From the NCBI RefSeq assembly GCF_023554995.1, contig NZ_JAMJPK010000003.1:62001-126000 (forward strand): 64,000 bases of DNA. Direction: 5' to 3'. Source of the DNA: Halomonas gemina. GTDB lineage: Bacteria > Pseudomonadota > Gammaproteobacteria > Pseudomonadales > Halomonadaceae. Positions 44,525 to 55,520 of this stretch are shown in pieces. Position 1 is the first letter of the stretch. Each line of letters begins with the position of its first letter. Below the pieces are notes generated by a model. That model saw only the letters and a program-made list of their open reading frames with translations, did not search any database and was not told where the DNA came from. The position numbers and the translations under genes are program-made.

Positions 44525-44635
44525 CGCCGAGCGCCGAGCTGCAAGGATCAAGGGGGGGGCAAGGCGACCTTTGCAAGGAGCCCTGCCGGCGTCAGGCCAG
44601 CGGGGCTCCTTGATCCTTGCTACTTGCGCCTTGTT
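44524..44635. repeat. 7-bp phased repeat with competing hairpins between epmB and leuA
   Basis: The gap between convergent epmB and leuA reads in 7-bp steps. On the left are GCGCCGA, GCGCCGA, GCTGCAA and GGATCAA; on the right CCTTGAT, CCTTGCT, ACTTGCG and CCTTGTT (44608-44635), all in one 7-bp register. GCAAGGATCAAGG (44541-44553) pairs perfectly with 44608-44620, and AAGGAGCCC (44575-44583) with 44603-44611. The two stems share bases, so they are alternatives. It probably ends transcription from both sides. Confidence 0.6.
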
Positions 44636-44641
44636 ACCCCG

Positions 44642-46348
44642 TCACGCCAGTGACGCTGCCGTGACGTTGGGCGCCGCGGCCCGGGTGGAGAGGTGGCGGT
44701 TGAGGGCACTCATCACCGCCTTCATGGAGGCACTGGTGATGCTCTCGTCGGTCCCGACCCCGAACACCGCCTCGTCGCCCGCGCGCACCTCCACGTAGGC
44801 GATCGCCTCGGCATCGGCGCCCTGGCCCCGGGAGTGCTCGTGGTAGTCGATGATCTCAACGTCATGACCGGCCGCGGCCAGCGCCTTGATGAAGGCGGCC
44901 AGCGGGCCGTTGCCCTGGCCCGTCACGATGCGACGCTCGCCATCTTCCTCGATGGTCGCCTCCAGGTTCACCCGGGGGCTGTCGGGCTCGGAGGAGAGGC
45001 GGTGGCCCACCAGGGTGAACGGCGAGTCCTTGGCCAGGTACTCGTCGACGAAGGCCTGGTAGATCATCTGCGAGGTGATCTCGCGCCCCAGGCGGTCGGC
45101 CACCTCCTGCACCACCTGACTGAACTCCATGGAGAGCCGGCGCGGCAGTTCGATGCCATGCTCCTGCTCCAGCAGGTAGGAGACGCCACCCTTGCCGGAC
45201 TGGCTGTTGACGCGGATCACCGCCTCGTAGCTGCGGCCCACGTCCAGCGGGTCGATGGGCAGGTAGGGGACCGCCCAGACGGCATCCGGATGGTCACGAC
45301 GCTCGGTCATGCCCTTCTTGATGGCGTCCTGGTGGGAGCCGGAGAAGGCCGTGAACACCAGGTCGCCCACGTAGGGATGGCGGGGATGCACCGGCAGCTG
45401 GTTGCAGTGCTCCACCTCGCGCATGATCGGGGTGATGTTGGAGAAGTCGAGTCCCGGGTGCACGCCCTGGGTATAGAGGTTCATCGCCAGCGTCACGATA
45501 TCGACGTTGCCGGTCCGTTCGCCGTTGCCGAACAGGGTGCCCTCGACGCGATCGGCACCGGCCATCACGGTCAGCTCGGCGGCGGCCACGCCGGTGCCGC
45601 GGTCGTTGTGCGGGTGAACGCTGACGATCAGCGCATCGCGATTGGCCACGTGGCGGCAGAACCACTCCACCTGGTCGGCATAGTTGTTGGGCGTGGCGAC
45701 CTCCACCGTGGCCGGCAGGTTGACGATCATCGGCGCCTCAGCGGTGGCCCCGTAGGTCTCCATGACCGCCTCGACGATCTCCCTGGCAAACTCCATCTCG
45801 GTAGTGGTGAACAGCTCCGGCGAGTACTGGAAGGTCCAGTTCGTCTCGGGGGCCTCCTCCATGCGGCTCCGGATCTGACGGGTGGCGTCCACGGCAATCT
45901 GGATGCACTGCTCCTTGCTGACCTGGAAGACCACGCGGCGGAAGACCGGGTCGGTGGCGTTGTAGACGTGGACGATGGCGTTCTTCGCCCCCTTCAGCGC
46001 CTCGAAGGTGCGGTCGATCAGGTGGGGCCTGGCCTGGGTCAATACCTGGATGGTGACGTCATCGGGCACCTTGTCCTGCTCGATCAGGGCGCGCACGAAG
46101 TCGAAGTCGGTCTGGGAGGCCGAAGGAAAGCCCACCTCGATCTGCTTGAAGCCGATCTTGACCAGCAGGTCGAAGAAGCGCTGCTTGCGCTCCTGGTCCA
46201 TGGGGTCGATCAGCGCCTGGTTGCCGTCGCGCAGGTCGACGCTGCACCACTGGGGCGGCGTCTCGATGCGGCGATTCGGCCACTGGCGGTCGGGCAGGTC
46301 GACGGCCACGAAGGGGCGGTACTTGGAGGCGGGGTTATCGAGCATCAT
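44642..46348 (-). CDS. leuA: 2-isopropylmalate synthase
   Basis: This 568-residue enzyme condenses acetyl-CoA with 2-oxoisovalerate, the first committed step of leucine synthesis, and is feedback-inhibited through its C-terminal domain. The TIM-barrel part has the [15 protein letters not shown] catalytic region and [16 protein letters not shown]; the C-terminal LeuA_dimer domain (about residues 430-560) includes [14 protein letters not shown]. It belongs to the long form (LeuA type 2). ATG 46348 follows GGGAG by 9 bp; GTG 46381 would add 11 residues. A leader peptide and hairpins upstream suggest attenuation. Confidence 0.95.
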   Translation of the reverse strand: MMLDNPASKYRPFVAVDLPDRQWPNRRIETPPQWCSVDLRDGNQALIDPMDQERKQRFFDLLVKIGFKQIEVGFPSASQTDFDFVRALIEQDKVPDDVTIQVLTQARPHLIDRTFEALKGAKNAIVHVYNATDPVFRRVVFQVSKEQCIQIAVDATRQIRSRMEEAPETNWTFQYSPELFTTTEMEFAREIVEAVMETYGATAEAPMIVNLPATVEVATPNNYADQVEWFCRHVANRDALIVSVHPHNDRGTGVAAAELTVMAGADRVEGTLFGNGERTGNVDIVTLAMNLYTQGVHPGLDFSNITPIMREVEHCNQLPVHPRHPYVGDLVFTAFSGSHQDAIKKGMTERRDHPDAVWAVPYLPIDPLDVGRSYEAVIRVNSQSGKGGVSYLLEQEHGIELPRRLSMEFSQVVQEVADRLGREITSQMIYQAFVDEYLAKDSPFTLVGHRLSSEPDSPRVNLEATIEEDGERRIVTGQGNGPLAAFIKALAAAGHDVEIIDYHEHSRGQGADAEAIAYVEVRAGDEAVFGVGTDESITSASMKAVMSALNRHLSTRAAAPNVTAASLA

Positions 46349-46408
46349 GGTGGCGTTCTCCCAGGACTGGCGATGCGGCACTCTTGCGAATACGGCTCAG
46401 AAACGGCA

Positions 46409-46440
46409 ACGCCCCGACGGCCAAGGGCCTGTCGGGGCGT
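46409..46440 (-). terminator. Attenuator-like hairpin upstream of leuA
   Basis: On the minus strand a perfect 10-bp stem ACGCCCCGAC/GTCGGGGCGT encloses a short loop with a further GGCC/GGCC pair. It lies between the leucine-rich leader peptide and leuA, with a modestly T-rich tail (TTGCCGTTTC). The position fits an attenuator terminator. Confidence 0.6.
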
Positions 46441-46592
46441 CACACGAGGTATCGGACACGACTATGACGAAGGCGCGAACGACATGGCATTCGCGACGAC
46501 TCGGCATAGCACGGATTTTCATGGAACGACTGCTGGTGGTGGCTGACATGGTACGACCTCGTTTCGACCGGGACCTTCTGGCGAAGGACAAT

Positions 46593-46613
46593 GGCGATGC
46601 AGGCGGCATCGCC
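46593..46613 (-). promoter_or_regulatory. Pause-type hairpin after the leuA leader peptide
   Basis: GGCGATGC and GCATCGCC form a perfect 8-bp stem with a 5-nt loop, only 7 bp after the leader-peptide stop codon. This is where the ribosome-sensitive pause hairpin of an attenuator is expected. Confidence 0.5.
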
Positions 46614-46620
46614 CACGCTC

Positions 46621-46665
46621 TCAGGAGCGGGCTAGTAGTCGTAGGTCGAGGTCATACGCCGTCAT
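46621..46665 (-). CDS. leuL: Leucine-rich leader peptide (leuA attenuator)
   Basis: A 14-residue frame reads MTAYDLDLRLLARS and stops. It holds four leucine codons, three of them CTA, a codon expected to be rare in this GC-rich genome, clustered as L-D-L-R-L-L. AGAGG lies 7 bp before the ATG; an in-frame ATG two codons upstream (46671) would give MNMTAY. It is followed by two hairpins and then leuA, the classic layout of leucine attenuation. A -35-like TTGACA (46701-46706) lies upstream, but no convincing -10 was found. Confidence 0.75.
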   Translation of the reverse strand: MTAYDLDLRLLARS

Positions 46666-46702
46666 GTTCATGCCTCTAGAGAATCAGGATCGGGAGGCCT
46701 TG

Positions 46703-47527
46703 TCAACTCCGACGTTCGAGCAGCGCCTCCATCCGGGAGAGCTGGTCACGCAGTTCTCGCACGTCGCTGCGCAGGCCATGCAGCTCGGCGGCCTCGCCCT
46801 CGCCGCTCTCGATCTCCATCTGCACGCTCTCCTTCTGCATCACGTCGAGCACGATGCCGATCATCATGTTGAGGAAGATGAAGGCGGTGAGGAAGATGAA
46901 GGTCAGGTAATAGAGCCAGCTCCAGGCATACATTTCCTGGGTGGCATACATCACGTCGGTCCAGTCCTCGAAGGTGGCGATGCGAAACAGCGTGAGCATG
47001 GCCGTGGAGATATTGCCCCACAGGAATTCGTCGATATCCGCGTAGAGGAAACTGCCGAGCGCGGCGTAGATGTAGAAGATGATGAACATCAGCAGGGCCA
47101 CGTAGCCCATGCGCGGAATCGACTTGACCAGCGCCGCCATCAGCATGCGCAGCTCGGGAATCATCGAGACCAGGCGCAGCACGCGGAAGATGCGCAGCAG
47201 CCGTGCCAGCAGCACCATCTCCGAGTCGTCCAGGGGTATCAGGCTGGCGGTGACGATCAGGAAGTCGAAGATGTTCCAGCCCTTGCGGAAGAAGTCGCGC
47301 AGGCGCTTCTCGGCCGCCATGCGGATCAGGATCTCCACCAGGAAGAACACCGTCACCGCCACGTCCATGGCCAGCAGCCACTGCTGGAAGCGGTTGGTCT
47401 CCTCGTAGGTCTTGGCGCCGATCAGCAGCGCCGAGACCACGATGATGGTGATCACCGTCAGCTCGAAGGCCTTGTGGGCGCGCAGCCGCTCGAAGCGGTC
47501 GCGCCATGTCTCGAAGGTCGTGCTCAC
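46703..47527 (-). CDS. Single-domain voltage-gated ion channel (BacNav family)
   Basis: This 274-residue protein is a bacterial voltage-gated cation channel subunit, working as a tetramer. It has S1-S4 with a voltage sensor of four arginines at every third position (R109, R112, R115, R118), a pore domain, and a C-terminal coiled coil (about residues 245-272). The selectivity filter, residues 185-191, reads TFEDWTD. NaChBac and NavAb have TLESWAS and TLESWSM, while the engineered calcium-selective CavAb has TLDDWSD; this native filter shares the Asp at the second and last of those positions. It overlaps serB by 4 bp. Ion preference is inferred, not known. Confidence 0.88.
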   Translation of the reverse strand: MSTTFETWRDRFERLRAHKAFELTVITIIVVSALLIGAKTYEETNRFQQWLLAMDVAVTVFFLVEILIRMAAEKRLRDFFRKGWNIFDFLIVTASLIPLDDSEMVLLARLLRIFRVLRLVSMIPELRMLMAALVKSIPRMGYVALLMFIIFYIYAALGSFLYADIDEFLWGNISTAMLTLFRIATFEDWTDVMYATQEMYAWSWLYYLTFIFLTAFIFLNMMIGIVLDVMQKESVQMEIESGEGEAAELHGLRSDVRELRDQLSRMEALLERRS

Positions 47528-48738
47528 CGCTCCGGTTCCTCCAGGTCCCCCTGGCGATAGCCGATCAGGTAGAGCACGGCGTCGAGCCCCAGAGTGGAGA
47601 TCGATTGCCGGGCCTGGGCCCGCACCAGCGGCTTGGCACGGTAGGCGATACCGAGCCCGGCGGCGGCCAGCATCTTGAGGTCGTTGGCGCCGTCGCCCAC
47701 GGCGATGGTCTGCTCCATGGCCAGCCCCTCGCGTCGTGCGATCTCGTGGAGCAGCTCGGCCTTGCGGTCGGCATCGAGGATCGGCTCGCGCACCTCGCCG
47801 GTGACCTTGCCGTCCTCGATGACCAGCTCGTTGGCATGGACCTCGTCGAAGCCGAGCGTCTCCTGCAGGTGGCGAGCGAAGTAGGTGAAACCGCCGGAGA
47901 GGATCGCCGTGCGATAGCCCAGCCGCTTGAGGTGGTGCATCAGCCGCTCGAGGCCATCCATCAGCGGCAGTTCCGCGGCGATCTCGGCGAGCACCGACTC
48001 ATCCAACCCCTTGAGCTTCGCCATGCGCTCGCGGAAGCTCTGCTGGAAGTCGAGCTCGCCGCGCATGGCTCGCTCGGTGACTTCCGCCACCTCGTCACCC
48101 ACGCCGTGACGGCGGGCCAGCTCGTCGATCACCTCGGTCTGGATCAGGGTGGAATCCATGTCGAAGCAGACCAGGCGGCGATGGCGACGCCAGATGGAGT
48201 CCTCCTGGAGGGCGATATCCACGCCGTGCATGGCACCCAGCGCCAGGGCCTTCTCGCGCAGGGCGTCGAGGTCGACCTCCTCGCCGCGCAGCCAGCACTC
48301 CACGCAGGCACCGTGCTCGGGCATGCCGCCGTCCAGCGGCTCGCGGCCGGAGAGGCGGTGGATCAGCTCAACGGTCAGGCCGTGCTCGGCGGTCAACGCC
48401 CCCACCTCGGCGAGGATCCCGGCCGGCAGGTGTGGCGCCAGCAGGGTCAGGATCAGCCGCGGCTGGCTCGCCTGCACGCTCCAGCGCTGGTAGTCCTCGG
48501 CGCTGACCTGGATCGCCTGGATCCCCAGGCCCAGGGCGTCTCCCGTCGCGGCCAGTGCGCCTTCCAGATCGCTCTCCTGGGCGAGCCCTACCAGGGCCTC
48601 CAGGGAGAGGATGCCGAAGGTCACGCTCTGGTTGATGTCCAGCAGCCGGGCGCCGCTGGCCGCCAGCGCCTTGCCGAGACCAGCCAGCTGGCCAGGGCGT
48701 GCCACACCGGTGGCGCGGATCAGTACTCGTCGTGTCAT
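47524..48738 (-). CDS. serB: Phosphoserine phosphatase SerB
   Basis: This 404-residue HAD-family enzyme makes the last step of serine synthesis. The N-terminal ~180 residues hold two ACT-like regulatory domains; the catalytic part starts with the nucleophile motif CFDMDSTLIQ, has SGGFTYF, and ends with the metal site GDGANDLKML. It lies downstream of parC on the same strand, across a palindromic element, and its stop overlaps the channel start by 4 bp. Confidence 0.95.
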   Translation of the reverse strand: MTRRVLIRATGVARPGQLAGLGKALAASGARLLDINQSVTFGILSLEALVGLAQESDLEGALAATGDALGLGIQAIQVSAEDYQRWSVQASQPRLILTLLAPHLPAGILAEVGALTAEHGLTVELIHRLSGREPLDGGMPEHGACVECWLRGEEVDLDALREKALALGAMHGVDIALQEDSIWRRHRRLVCFDMDSTLIQTEVIDELARRHGVGDEVAEVTERAMRGELDFQQSFRERMAKLKGLDESVLAEIAAELPLMDGLERLMHHLKRLGYRTAILSGGFTYFARHLQETLGFDEVHANELVIEDGKVTGEVREPILDADRKAELLHEIARREGLAMEQTIAVGDGANDLKMLAAAGLGIAYRAKPLVRAQARQSISTLGLDAVLYLIGYRQGDLEEPER

Positions 48739-48781
48739 GGTTGCCTCGGGAGCTCACTCGGTTCCGCGGCTTAACCGGCAA

Positions 48782-48862
48782 CAGGCCTGCCAGGAGGTGC
48801 TGTGAACCCCTCCCTGGGCGCTACCGACGCCATCCCTGGCGTAGGACCTCCTGTTCGGCCTG
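48782..48862. repeat. 81-bp inverted-repeat element between parC and serB
   Basis: The ends CAGGCCTGCCAGGAGGT and ACCTCCTGTTCGGCCTG are complementary at 15 of 17 positions, and the interior has two near copies of TCCCTGG(G)CG. It resembles a short extragenic inverted-repeat or miniature element. It may stop parC transcription or stabilise the mRNA. Its copy number elsewhere is unknown; no second copy was found in this window. Confidence 0.55.
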
Positions 48863-48887
48863 TCCCCGGCGCCGCGGTATCATCTTG

Positions 48888-51149
48888 TCATTCGCCGGCG
48901 TCCAATGCCTCCAGCCGGTCGACCTTCTGCAGGCCACGGGGCAGCTTGCTGCCGCGCCGGCCGCGTTCGCCACGATAGTAGTCCAGATCGGCGGCCTTGA
49001 GCGTCAGGTGGCGCTTGCCAGCATGCACCACCAGCGCCGCGCCGGCAGGAAGCACCACCAGGTCGCGCACGAACTCCTCGCGGCGGGCGGCCCGGGCGCC
49101 GGGGATGTCGATCATCTTGTTGCCCTTGCCCTTGGCCATCTCGGGCAGCTGCGAAAGCTCGAAGACCAGCAGCCGTCCCTCGTTGGAGACCGCGGCCACG
49201 CTGGCGCCCTCCCCGGCCGGCAGCTCCAGCGGCGGCAGAACATTGCAGCCCTTGGGCACGCTGAGGATCGCCTTGCCCGACTTGTTCTTGCCGATCAGTT
49301 CCTCGAGGCGGGCGATGAAGCCGTAGCCGCCGTCGGAGGCCAGCAGGAAGCGTCTGTCGGGCGGTGCCAGCATCAGGCCGGCCATGTGGGCCCCCGCCGC
49401 CACATTGACCCGCCCCGTGACCGGCTCGCCCTGGCCCCGGGCACTGGGCAGGTTATGGGCCGAGAGCGTATAGGCCCGCCCGGTGTCGTCCAGCAGCACC
49501 AGCGGCTGGTTGGTCTTGCCCCGCGCGGCGAGGTGGAAGCGGTCGCCGGCCTTGTAGGAGAGCCCGGTGGGGTCGATCTCGTGGCCCTTGGCGCTGCGGA
49601 TCCAGCCCTTCTCGGAGAGCACCACGGTGACCGGGTCGGCGCCGACCAGCTCCACCTCGGAGAGCGCCCGGGCCTCCTCGCGCTCGACCAGCGGCGAGCG
49701 GCGGGCATCGCCGTGTGCCTCGGCGGCGGCGCGCAGCTCCTCCTCGATCAGGTCGGTGAGCTTGGCCTCGCTGCCCAGCAGCTCCTGCAGGCGCTTGCGC
49801 TCGGCCTCGAGCTCATCCTGCTCGCCGCGGATCTTCATCTCCTCGAGCTTCGCGAGGTGGCGCAGGCGCAGCTCGAGGATCGCCTCGGCCTGGCGGTCGG
49901 AGAGCCCGAAGGCCTCCATCAGTGCGGCCTTGGGCTCGTCCTCCTCGCGGATGATGCGGATCACCTCGTCGATATTGAGGTAGGCGGCCAGCAGGCCCTC
50001 GAGGATATGCAGGCGGTCCTCGACCTTGCCCAGGCGGTGCTCGAGCCGGCGCCGCACCGTGGCACGGCGGAAGCGCAGCCACTCGCCGAGCAGGTCGGGC
50101 AGCGCCATGACCCGCGGCCGGCCGTCCAGCCCGATCACGTTCATGTTGACGCGAATGTTCTTCTCGAGGTCGGTGGTGGCGAAGAGGTGCGCCATCAGCG
50201 CCTCGATGTCGACCCGGTTGGAGCGCGGCTCGATCACCAGCCGCGTCGGCTCCTCATGGGTCGATTCGTCGCGCAGGTCGGCGACCATGGGCAGCTTCTT
50301 GGCCTGCATCTGGGCGGCGATCTGCTCGAGCACCTTGGCCCCGCTCACCTGGTAGGGCAGCGCGGTGACCACCACGTTGCCCTCCTCGCGCACGTAGCGG
50401 CCCCGCAGCTTCACCGAGCCGCGCCCGCTCTCATAGAGCTTTCGCAGGTCGCTGCGCGGGGTGATGATCTCCGCCTCGGTGGGAAAGTCCGGCGCGGGCA
50501 TGTGCGCGAGCAGGTCCGTCGTGGTGGCCTGGGGATGGCGCAGCAGGTGGCAGGTGGCCTCGACCACCTCGCCCACGTTATGCGGCGGGATGTCGGTGGC
50601 CATCCCCACGGCGATGCCGGTGCCGCCGTTGAGCAGCACGTGGGGCAGGCGCGCCGGCAGCACCACCGGCTCGTTCATGGTGCCGTCGAAGTTGGGGGTC
50701 CAGTCGACGGTGCCCTGGCCCAGCTCGGCGAGCAGCACCTCGGCGAACTTCGACAGTCGCGCCTCGGTGTAGCGCATGGCGGCGAAGGACTTGGGGTCGT
50801 CGGGGCTGCCCCAGTTTCCCTGGCCATCCACCAGCGGGTAGCGGTAGCTGAACGGCTGGGCCATCAGCACCATGGCTTCGTAGCAGGCGCTGTCGCCGTG
50901 GGGGTGAAACTTGCCCAGCACGTCGCCGACGGTGCGTGCCGACTTCTTGTACTTGGCACTGGCGTTGAGGGCCAGCTCGCGCATGGCGTAGATGATGCGC
51001 CGCTGCACCGGCTTCATGCCGTCGCCGATATGCGGCAGCGCCCGGTCGAGGATGACGTACATCGAGTAGTCGAGGTACGCCTTCTCGGTGTACTCGCGCA
51101 GCGAGAGGCGCTCGACGTCGCCCTCCGCCACCTGGATATCCATGGTCAT
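48888..51149 (-). CDS. parC: DNA topoisomerase IV subunit A
   Basis: This 753-residue subunit performs DNA cleavage in decatenation of daughter chromosomes. The quinolone-target region reads [12 protein letters not shown] with the Ser and Glu of susceptible strains; the catalytic tyrosine lies in [13 protein letters not shown]. The C-terminal beta-pinwheel follows from about residue 500. It starts 7 bp after parE, so they form an operon, with serB downstream. Confidence 0.97.
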   Translation of the reverse strand: MTMDIQVAEGDVERLSLREYTEKAYLDYSMYVILDRALPHIGDGMKPVQRRIIYAMRELALNASAKYKKSARTVGDVLGKFHPHGDSACYEAMVLMAQPFSYRYPLVDGQGNWGSPDDPKSFAAMRYTEARLSKFAEVLLAELGQGTVDWTPNFDGTMNEPVVLPARLPHVLLNGGTGIAVGMATDIPPHNVGEVVEATCHLLRHPQATTTDLLAHMPAPDFPTEAEIITPRSDLRKLYESGRGSVKLRGRYVREEGNVVVTALPYQVSGAKVLEQIAAQMQAKKLPMVADLRDESTHEEPTRLVIEPRSNRVDIEALMAHLFATTDLEKNIRVNMNVIGLDGRPRVMALPDLLGEWLRFRRATVRRRLEHRLGKVEDRLHILEGLLAAYLNIDEVIRIIREEDEPKAALMEAFGLSDRQAEAILELRLRHLAKLEEMKIRGEQDELEAERKRLQELLGSEAKLTDLIEEELRAAAEAHGDARRSPLVEREEARALSEVELVGADPVTVVLSEKGWIRSAKGHEIDPTGLSYKAGDRFHLAARGKTNQPLVLLDDTGRAYTLSAHNLPSARGQGEPVTGRVNVAAGAHMAGLMLAPPDRRFLLASDGGYGFIARLEELIGKNKSGKAILSVPKGCNVLPPLELPAGEGASVAAVSNEGRLLVFELSQLPEMAKGKGNKMIDIPGARAARREEFVRDLVVLPAGAALVVHAGKRHLTLKAADLDYYRGERGRRGSKLPRGLQKVDRLEALDAGE

Positions 51150-51156
51150 AAGGGGA

Positions 51157-53040
<1,884 letters not shown>

Positions 53041-53724
53041 TCACCCAAAGTGGTTGCGATCGTTCGTGTCGCCCGGAATGCCGGCGCCCTCTTTCCCGGG
53101 GACCTTCCTGCCGGCCCGCCCTGGCGGCAGGCGGTGGCCGCCATGGGCGAGGATCGCCGGCAGGTAGTCGGCCAGCGCCGCCAGGCCATGATCCCCCTGC
53201 GGGTGCAGGATCGTTTTGGCACCACGATACAGGGCGAAGGCCTCGGCCGGGTCCAGGGTCTCGTCGGCGGTCCCCAGCAGCAGCAGATAGCGCTCGGCCG
53301 TGACCCGTTCGGGCGTCAGTGCCTCGAGCTCCTCGAGGTGCGCGGCCTCGATGGCGAAGCGCTCGCCGGTATAGGCGTTGTCGAAATGCTCGCCGACCCA
53401 CTCCGCCACCAGGCCCGCCGGGGCCACCGCCGGGTTGATCAGCACCCCCGCCAGGTCGTGCCGCTCGGCGACCAGGGTCGCCAGGAAGCCGCCCATGGAA
53501 CTGCCCGCCACCAGCGGCCGCGGCCCCAGCCTGGCCAGCCGCGACTCGGCCAGCGCCAGGGCCGCCGCCGGGCGGTGCGGCAGCTGCGGCGTGGCACAGG
53601 GCAGCCCCAGCCACGCGCAGGCCTCACGCACCAGCGCCGCCTTGGGCGAGCCGCCGCCGCTGTTGAACCCGTGCAGGTAGAGGACCCCGCTGGCGGCCGG
53701 TGGGTGCCGGGCGGCACTCAGCAT
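53041..53724 (-). CDS. yqiA: YqiA-type alpha/beta-hydrolase esterase
   Basis: This 227-residue cytosolic esterase-like protein has the oxyanion LYLHGFNSGG near the start, the nucleophile motif GSSMGGFLA, and a late QGDHGL with the catalytic His. About 30 extra residues at the C-terminus are Gly/Arg-rich and unlike the family. ATG 53724 is used because AGGGG lies 7 bp upstream; ATG 53742 is possible. In related genera yqiA lies between cpdA and parE; here cpdA is about 8.3 kb away (see findings). Substrate unknown. Confidence 0.88.
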   Translation of the reverse strand: MLSAARHPPAASGVLYLHGFNSGGGSPKAALVREACAWLGLPCATPQLPHRPAAALALAESRLARLGPRPLVAGSSMGGFLATLVAERHDLAGVLINPAVAPAGLVAEWVGEHFDNAYTGERFAIEAAHLEELEALTPERVTAERYLLLLGTADETLDPAEAFALYRGAKTILHPQGDHGLAALADYLPAILAHGGHRLPPGRAGRKVPGKEGAGIPGDTNDRNHFG

Positions 53725-53752
53725 ACCGCAACCCCTGTACATGCAGCCAGTG

Positions 53753-55435
53753 TCATCGCGCGCCGCGCTCCGCCGCCCAGACGGCCTCGATCAGCCCCCG
53801 GGTCGAGTCGTCCATGTCGGCGATGTCCGCCTGGTGCTCGAGGATCCGCTGGGTCTCGCCGGCGATCTTCTTGCCCAGCTCCACGCCCCACTGGTCGAAG
53901 GGATTGATGTCCCAGATGGTCGCCTGGACGAACACCTTGTGCTCGTAGAGCGCGATCAGCGCGCCGAGGGTGGCCGGCGTCAGCCGGTCGAGCAGCAGGG
54001 TGCTGGAGGGCTGGTTGCCGCGGTAGCGCTTGTGCACCGGCCGCGGGCCGTCCTCGTCGATGGCCTCGTCGCCGAGCATCAGCACCCGCGACTGGGCGAA
54101 GCAGTTGGCGAGCGTCAGGCGGTGCTGGCCCATCAGGTGGTCGCGGGTGGCGGGATCCTCCACGTCGTCGTAGCGCACCTTGGGGGCGATGAAGTCGCAC
54201 TCCACGGACTGGGTACCCTGGTGAAGCAGCTGGTAGAAGGCATGCTGGGCATTGGGCCCCAGCTGGCCCCACAGCACCGGACAGGTGGAGTAGCCGACCT
54301 CGTCCCCGTCGTGGGTCACCGACTTGCCGTTGGACTCCATCTCCAGCTGCTCGAGGTAGGCGGCGAAGAACTCCAGGCGACCGTCGTAGGGCAGGATCGA
54401 ATGGGCCCGGATGTCGAGGAAGTTGACGTTCCAGATCCCCGCGAGCGCCAGCAGCACCGGCAGGTTGTCGGCAAGCTTTGCCTCGCTGAAGTGGCGATCC
54501 ATGGCATGGGCCCCGGCGAGCAGCTCGCGGAAGTGCGCCATGCCCACCACCAGGGCGATGGGCAGGCCGATGGCGCCCCACAGCGAGTAGCGGCCGCCGA
54601 CCCACTCCCAGAACTCCAGCTGGTGCTCCTCGGCGATGCCCCAGTCGTTCATCTTCTCGGGGCTCGCCGAGACGCCGATGAAGTGCTGGCGCATCACCAG
54701 CTCGGCATCGACGCCCTCCTCGCGGTTCTCGCCCATCAGCCGGGCGATCAGCCAGTCCCTCGCGGTGCGGGCATTGGAGAGGGTATCGATGGTGGTGAAG
54801 GACTTCGACGAGAGCACGAACAGCGTGGTCTCGGGATTGAGCCGTGCCAGGTAGTCGGCCAGCTGGGAGCCGTCCATGGTCGAGGCGAAGTGCACGTCGA
54901 TGGTGTGCACGCCCTCCGGCCGGTAGTCGGCCAGGGCATGGGTCACCATCAGCGGGCCCAGGTCGGAGCCACCGACCCCCAGGTTGACTACATCGCGGAT
55001 CGCCCGGCCGGTGGCGCCGCGCCACTGGCCGGCATGGAAGCGCTCGACCATGGCGGCCATGCGCTCCAGGGTGGCGTGCACCGAGGGCACCAGGTCCTCG
55101 CCCTCCACCATCAGGCTGGCCTCCGGCGGCAGCCTCAACGCGGTATGCAGGGCCGGCCGGTCCTCGCTGCGGTTGACCCGCTCCCCGGCGAGCAGGGCGC
55201 GGATCGCCTCGGGCACCTCGGCCTCGCGGGCCAGGTCGAGCAGCCGGTCGAGGGTCTCGTCGCGCCAGCGCTGCTTGGAGAGATCCAGGGTCAGCCCCGC
55301 CGCCCGGCGGGTAAGGGCCGCGTGTCGCCCCGGCGCGCCGGTGAACAGCTCGCTCAGGTGAGTGGTGCGCATCTCGCGGGCGTGCGCGGCCAGGGCCTGC
55401 CAGGCATCGCGCTGGTCGATCGTGGGGTGTGTCAT
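53753..55435 (-). CDS. pgi: Glucose-6-phosphate isomerase
   Basis: This 560-residue enzyme interconverts glucose 6-phosphate and fructose 6-phosphate. Signatures include NLGVGGSDLGPLM, SKSFTTIDTL and the late FDQWGVELGKKIA. The start at MTHPTIDQRDAW was chosen; an in-frame ATG at 55522 would overlap cmoA. It is divergent from cmoA with 85 bp between the starts. It also feeds the UDP-glucose used by the exopolysaccharide locus. Confidence 0.96.
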   Translation of the reverse strand: MTHPTIDQRDAWQALAAHAREMRTTHLSELFTGAPGRHAALTRRAAGLTLDLSKQRWRDETLDRLLDLAREAEVPEAIRALLAGERVNRSEDRPALHTALRLPPEASLMVEGEDLVPSVHATLERMAAMVERFHAGQWRGATGRAIRDVVNLGVGGSDLGPLMVTHALADYRPEGVHTIDVHFASTMDGSQLADYLARLNPETTLFVLSSKSFTTIDTLSNARTARDWLIARLMGENREEGVDAELVMRQHFIGVSASPEKMNDWGIAEEHQLEFWEWVGGRYSLWGAIGLPIALVVGMAHFRELLAGAHAMDRHFSEAKLADNLPVLLALAGIWNVNFLDIRAHSILPYDGRLEFFAAYLEQLEMESNGKSVTHDGDEVGYSTCPVLWGQLGPNAQHAFYQLLHQGTQSVECDFIAPKVRYDDVEDPATRDHLMGQHRLTLANCFAQSRVLMLGDEAIDEDGPRPVHKRYRGNQPSSTLLLDRLTPATLGALIALYEHKVFVQATIWDINPFDQWGVELGKKIAGETQRILEHQADIADMDDSTRGLIEAVWAAERGAR

Positions 55436-55520
55436 GGCTTCCTCCTTGACGTCCTGTCGTGCAGCCAGAGTGGGCGAGGCGTAGAATGGCGCCCCTTTCC
55501 CAGGATATCCGGCCAGTTCC

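Noticed and set aside
46678-46706. Strong sigma-70 promoter for the leuA leader from TTGACA at 46701-46706
   Set aside because: At 17-bp spacing the -10 would be TTCTCT, a poor match, and the start would fall at or past the leader ribosome-binding site; kept only as a weak possibility.
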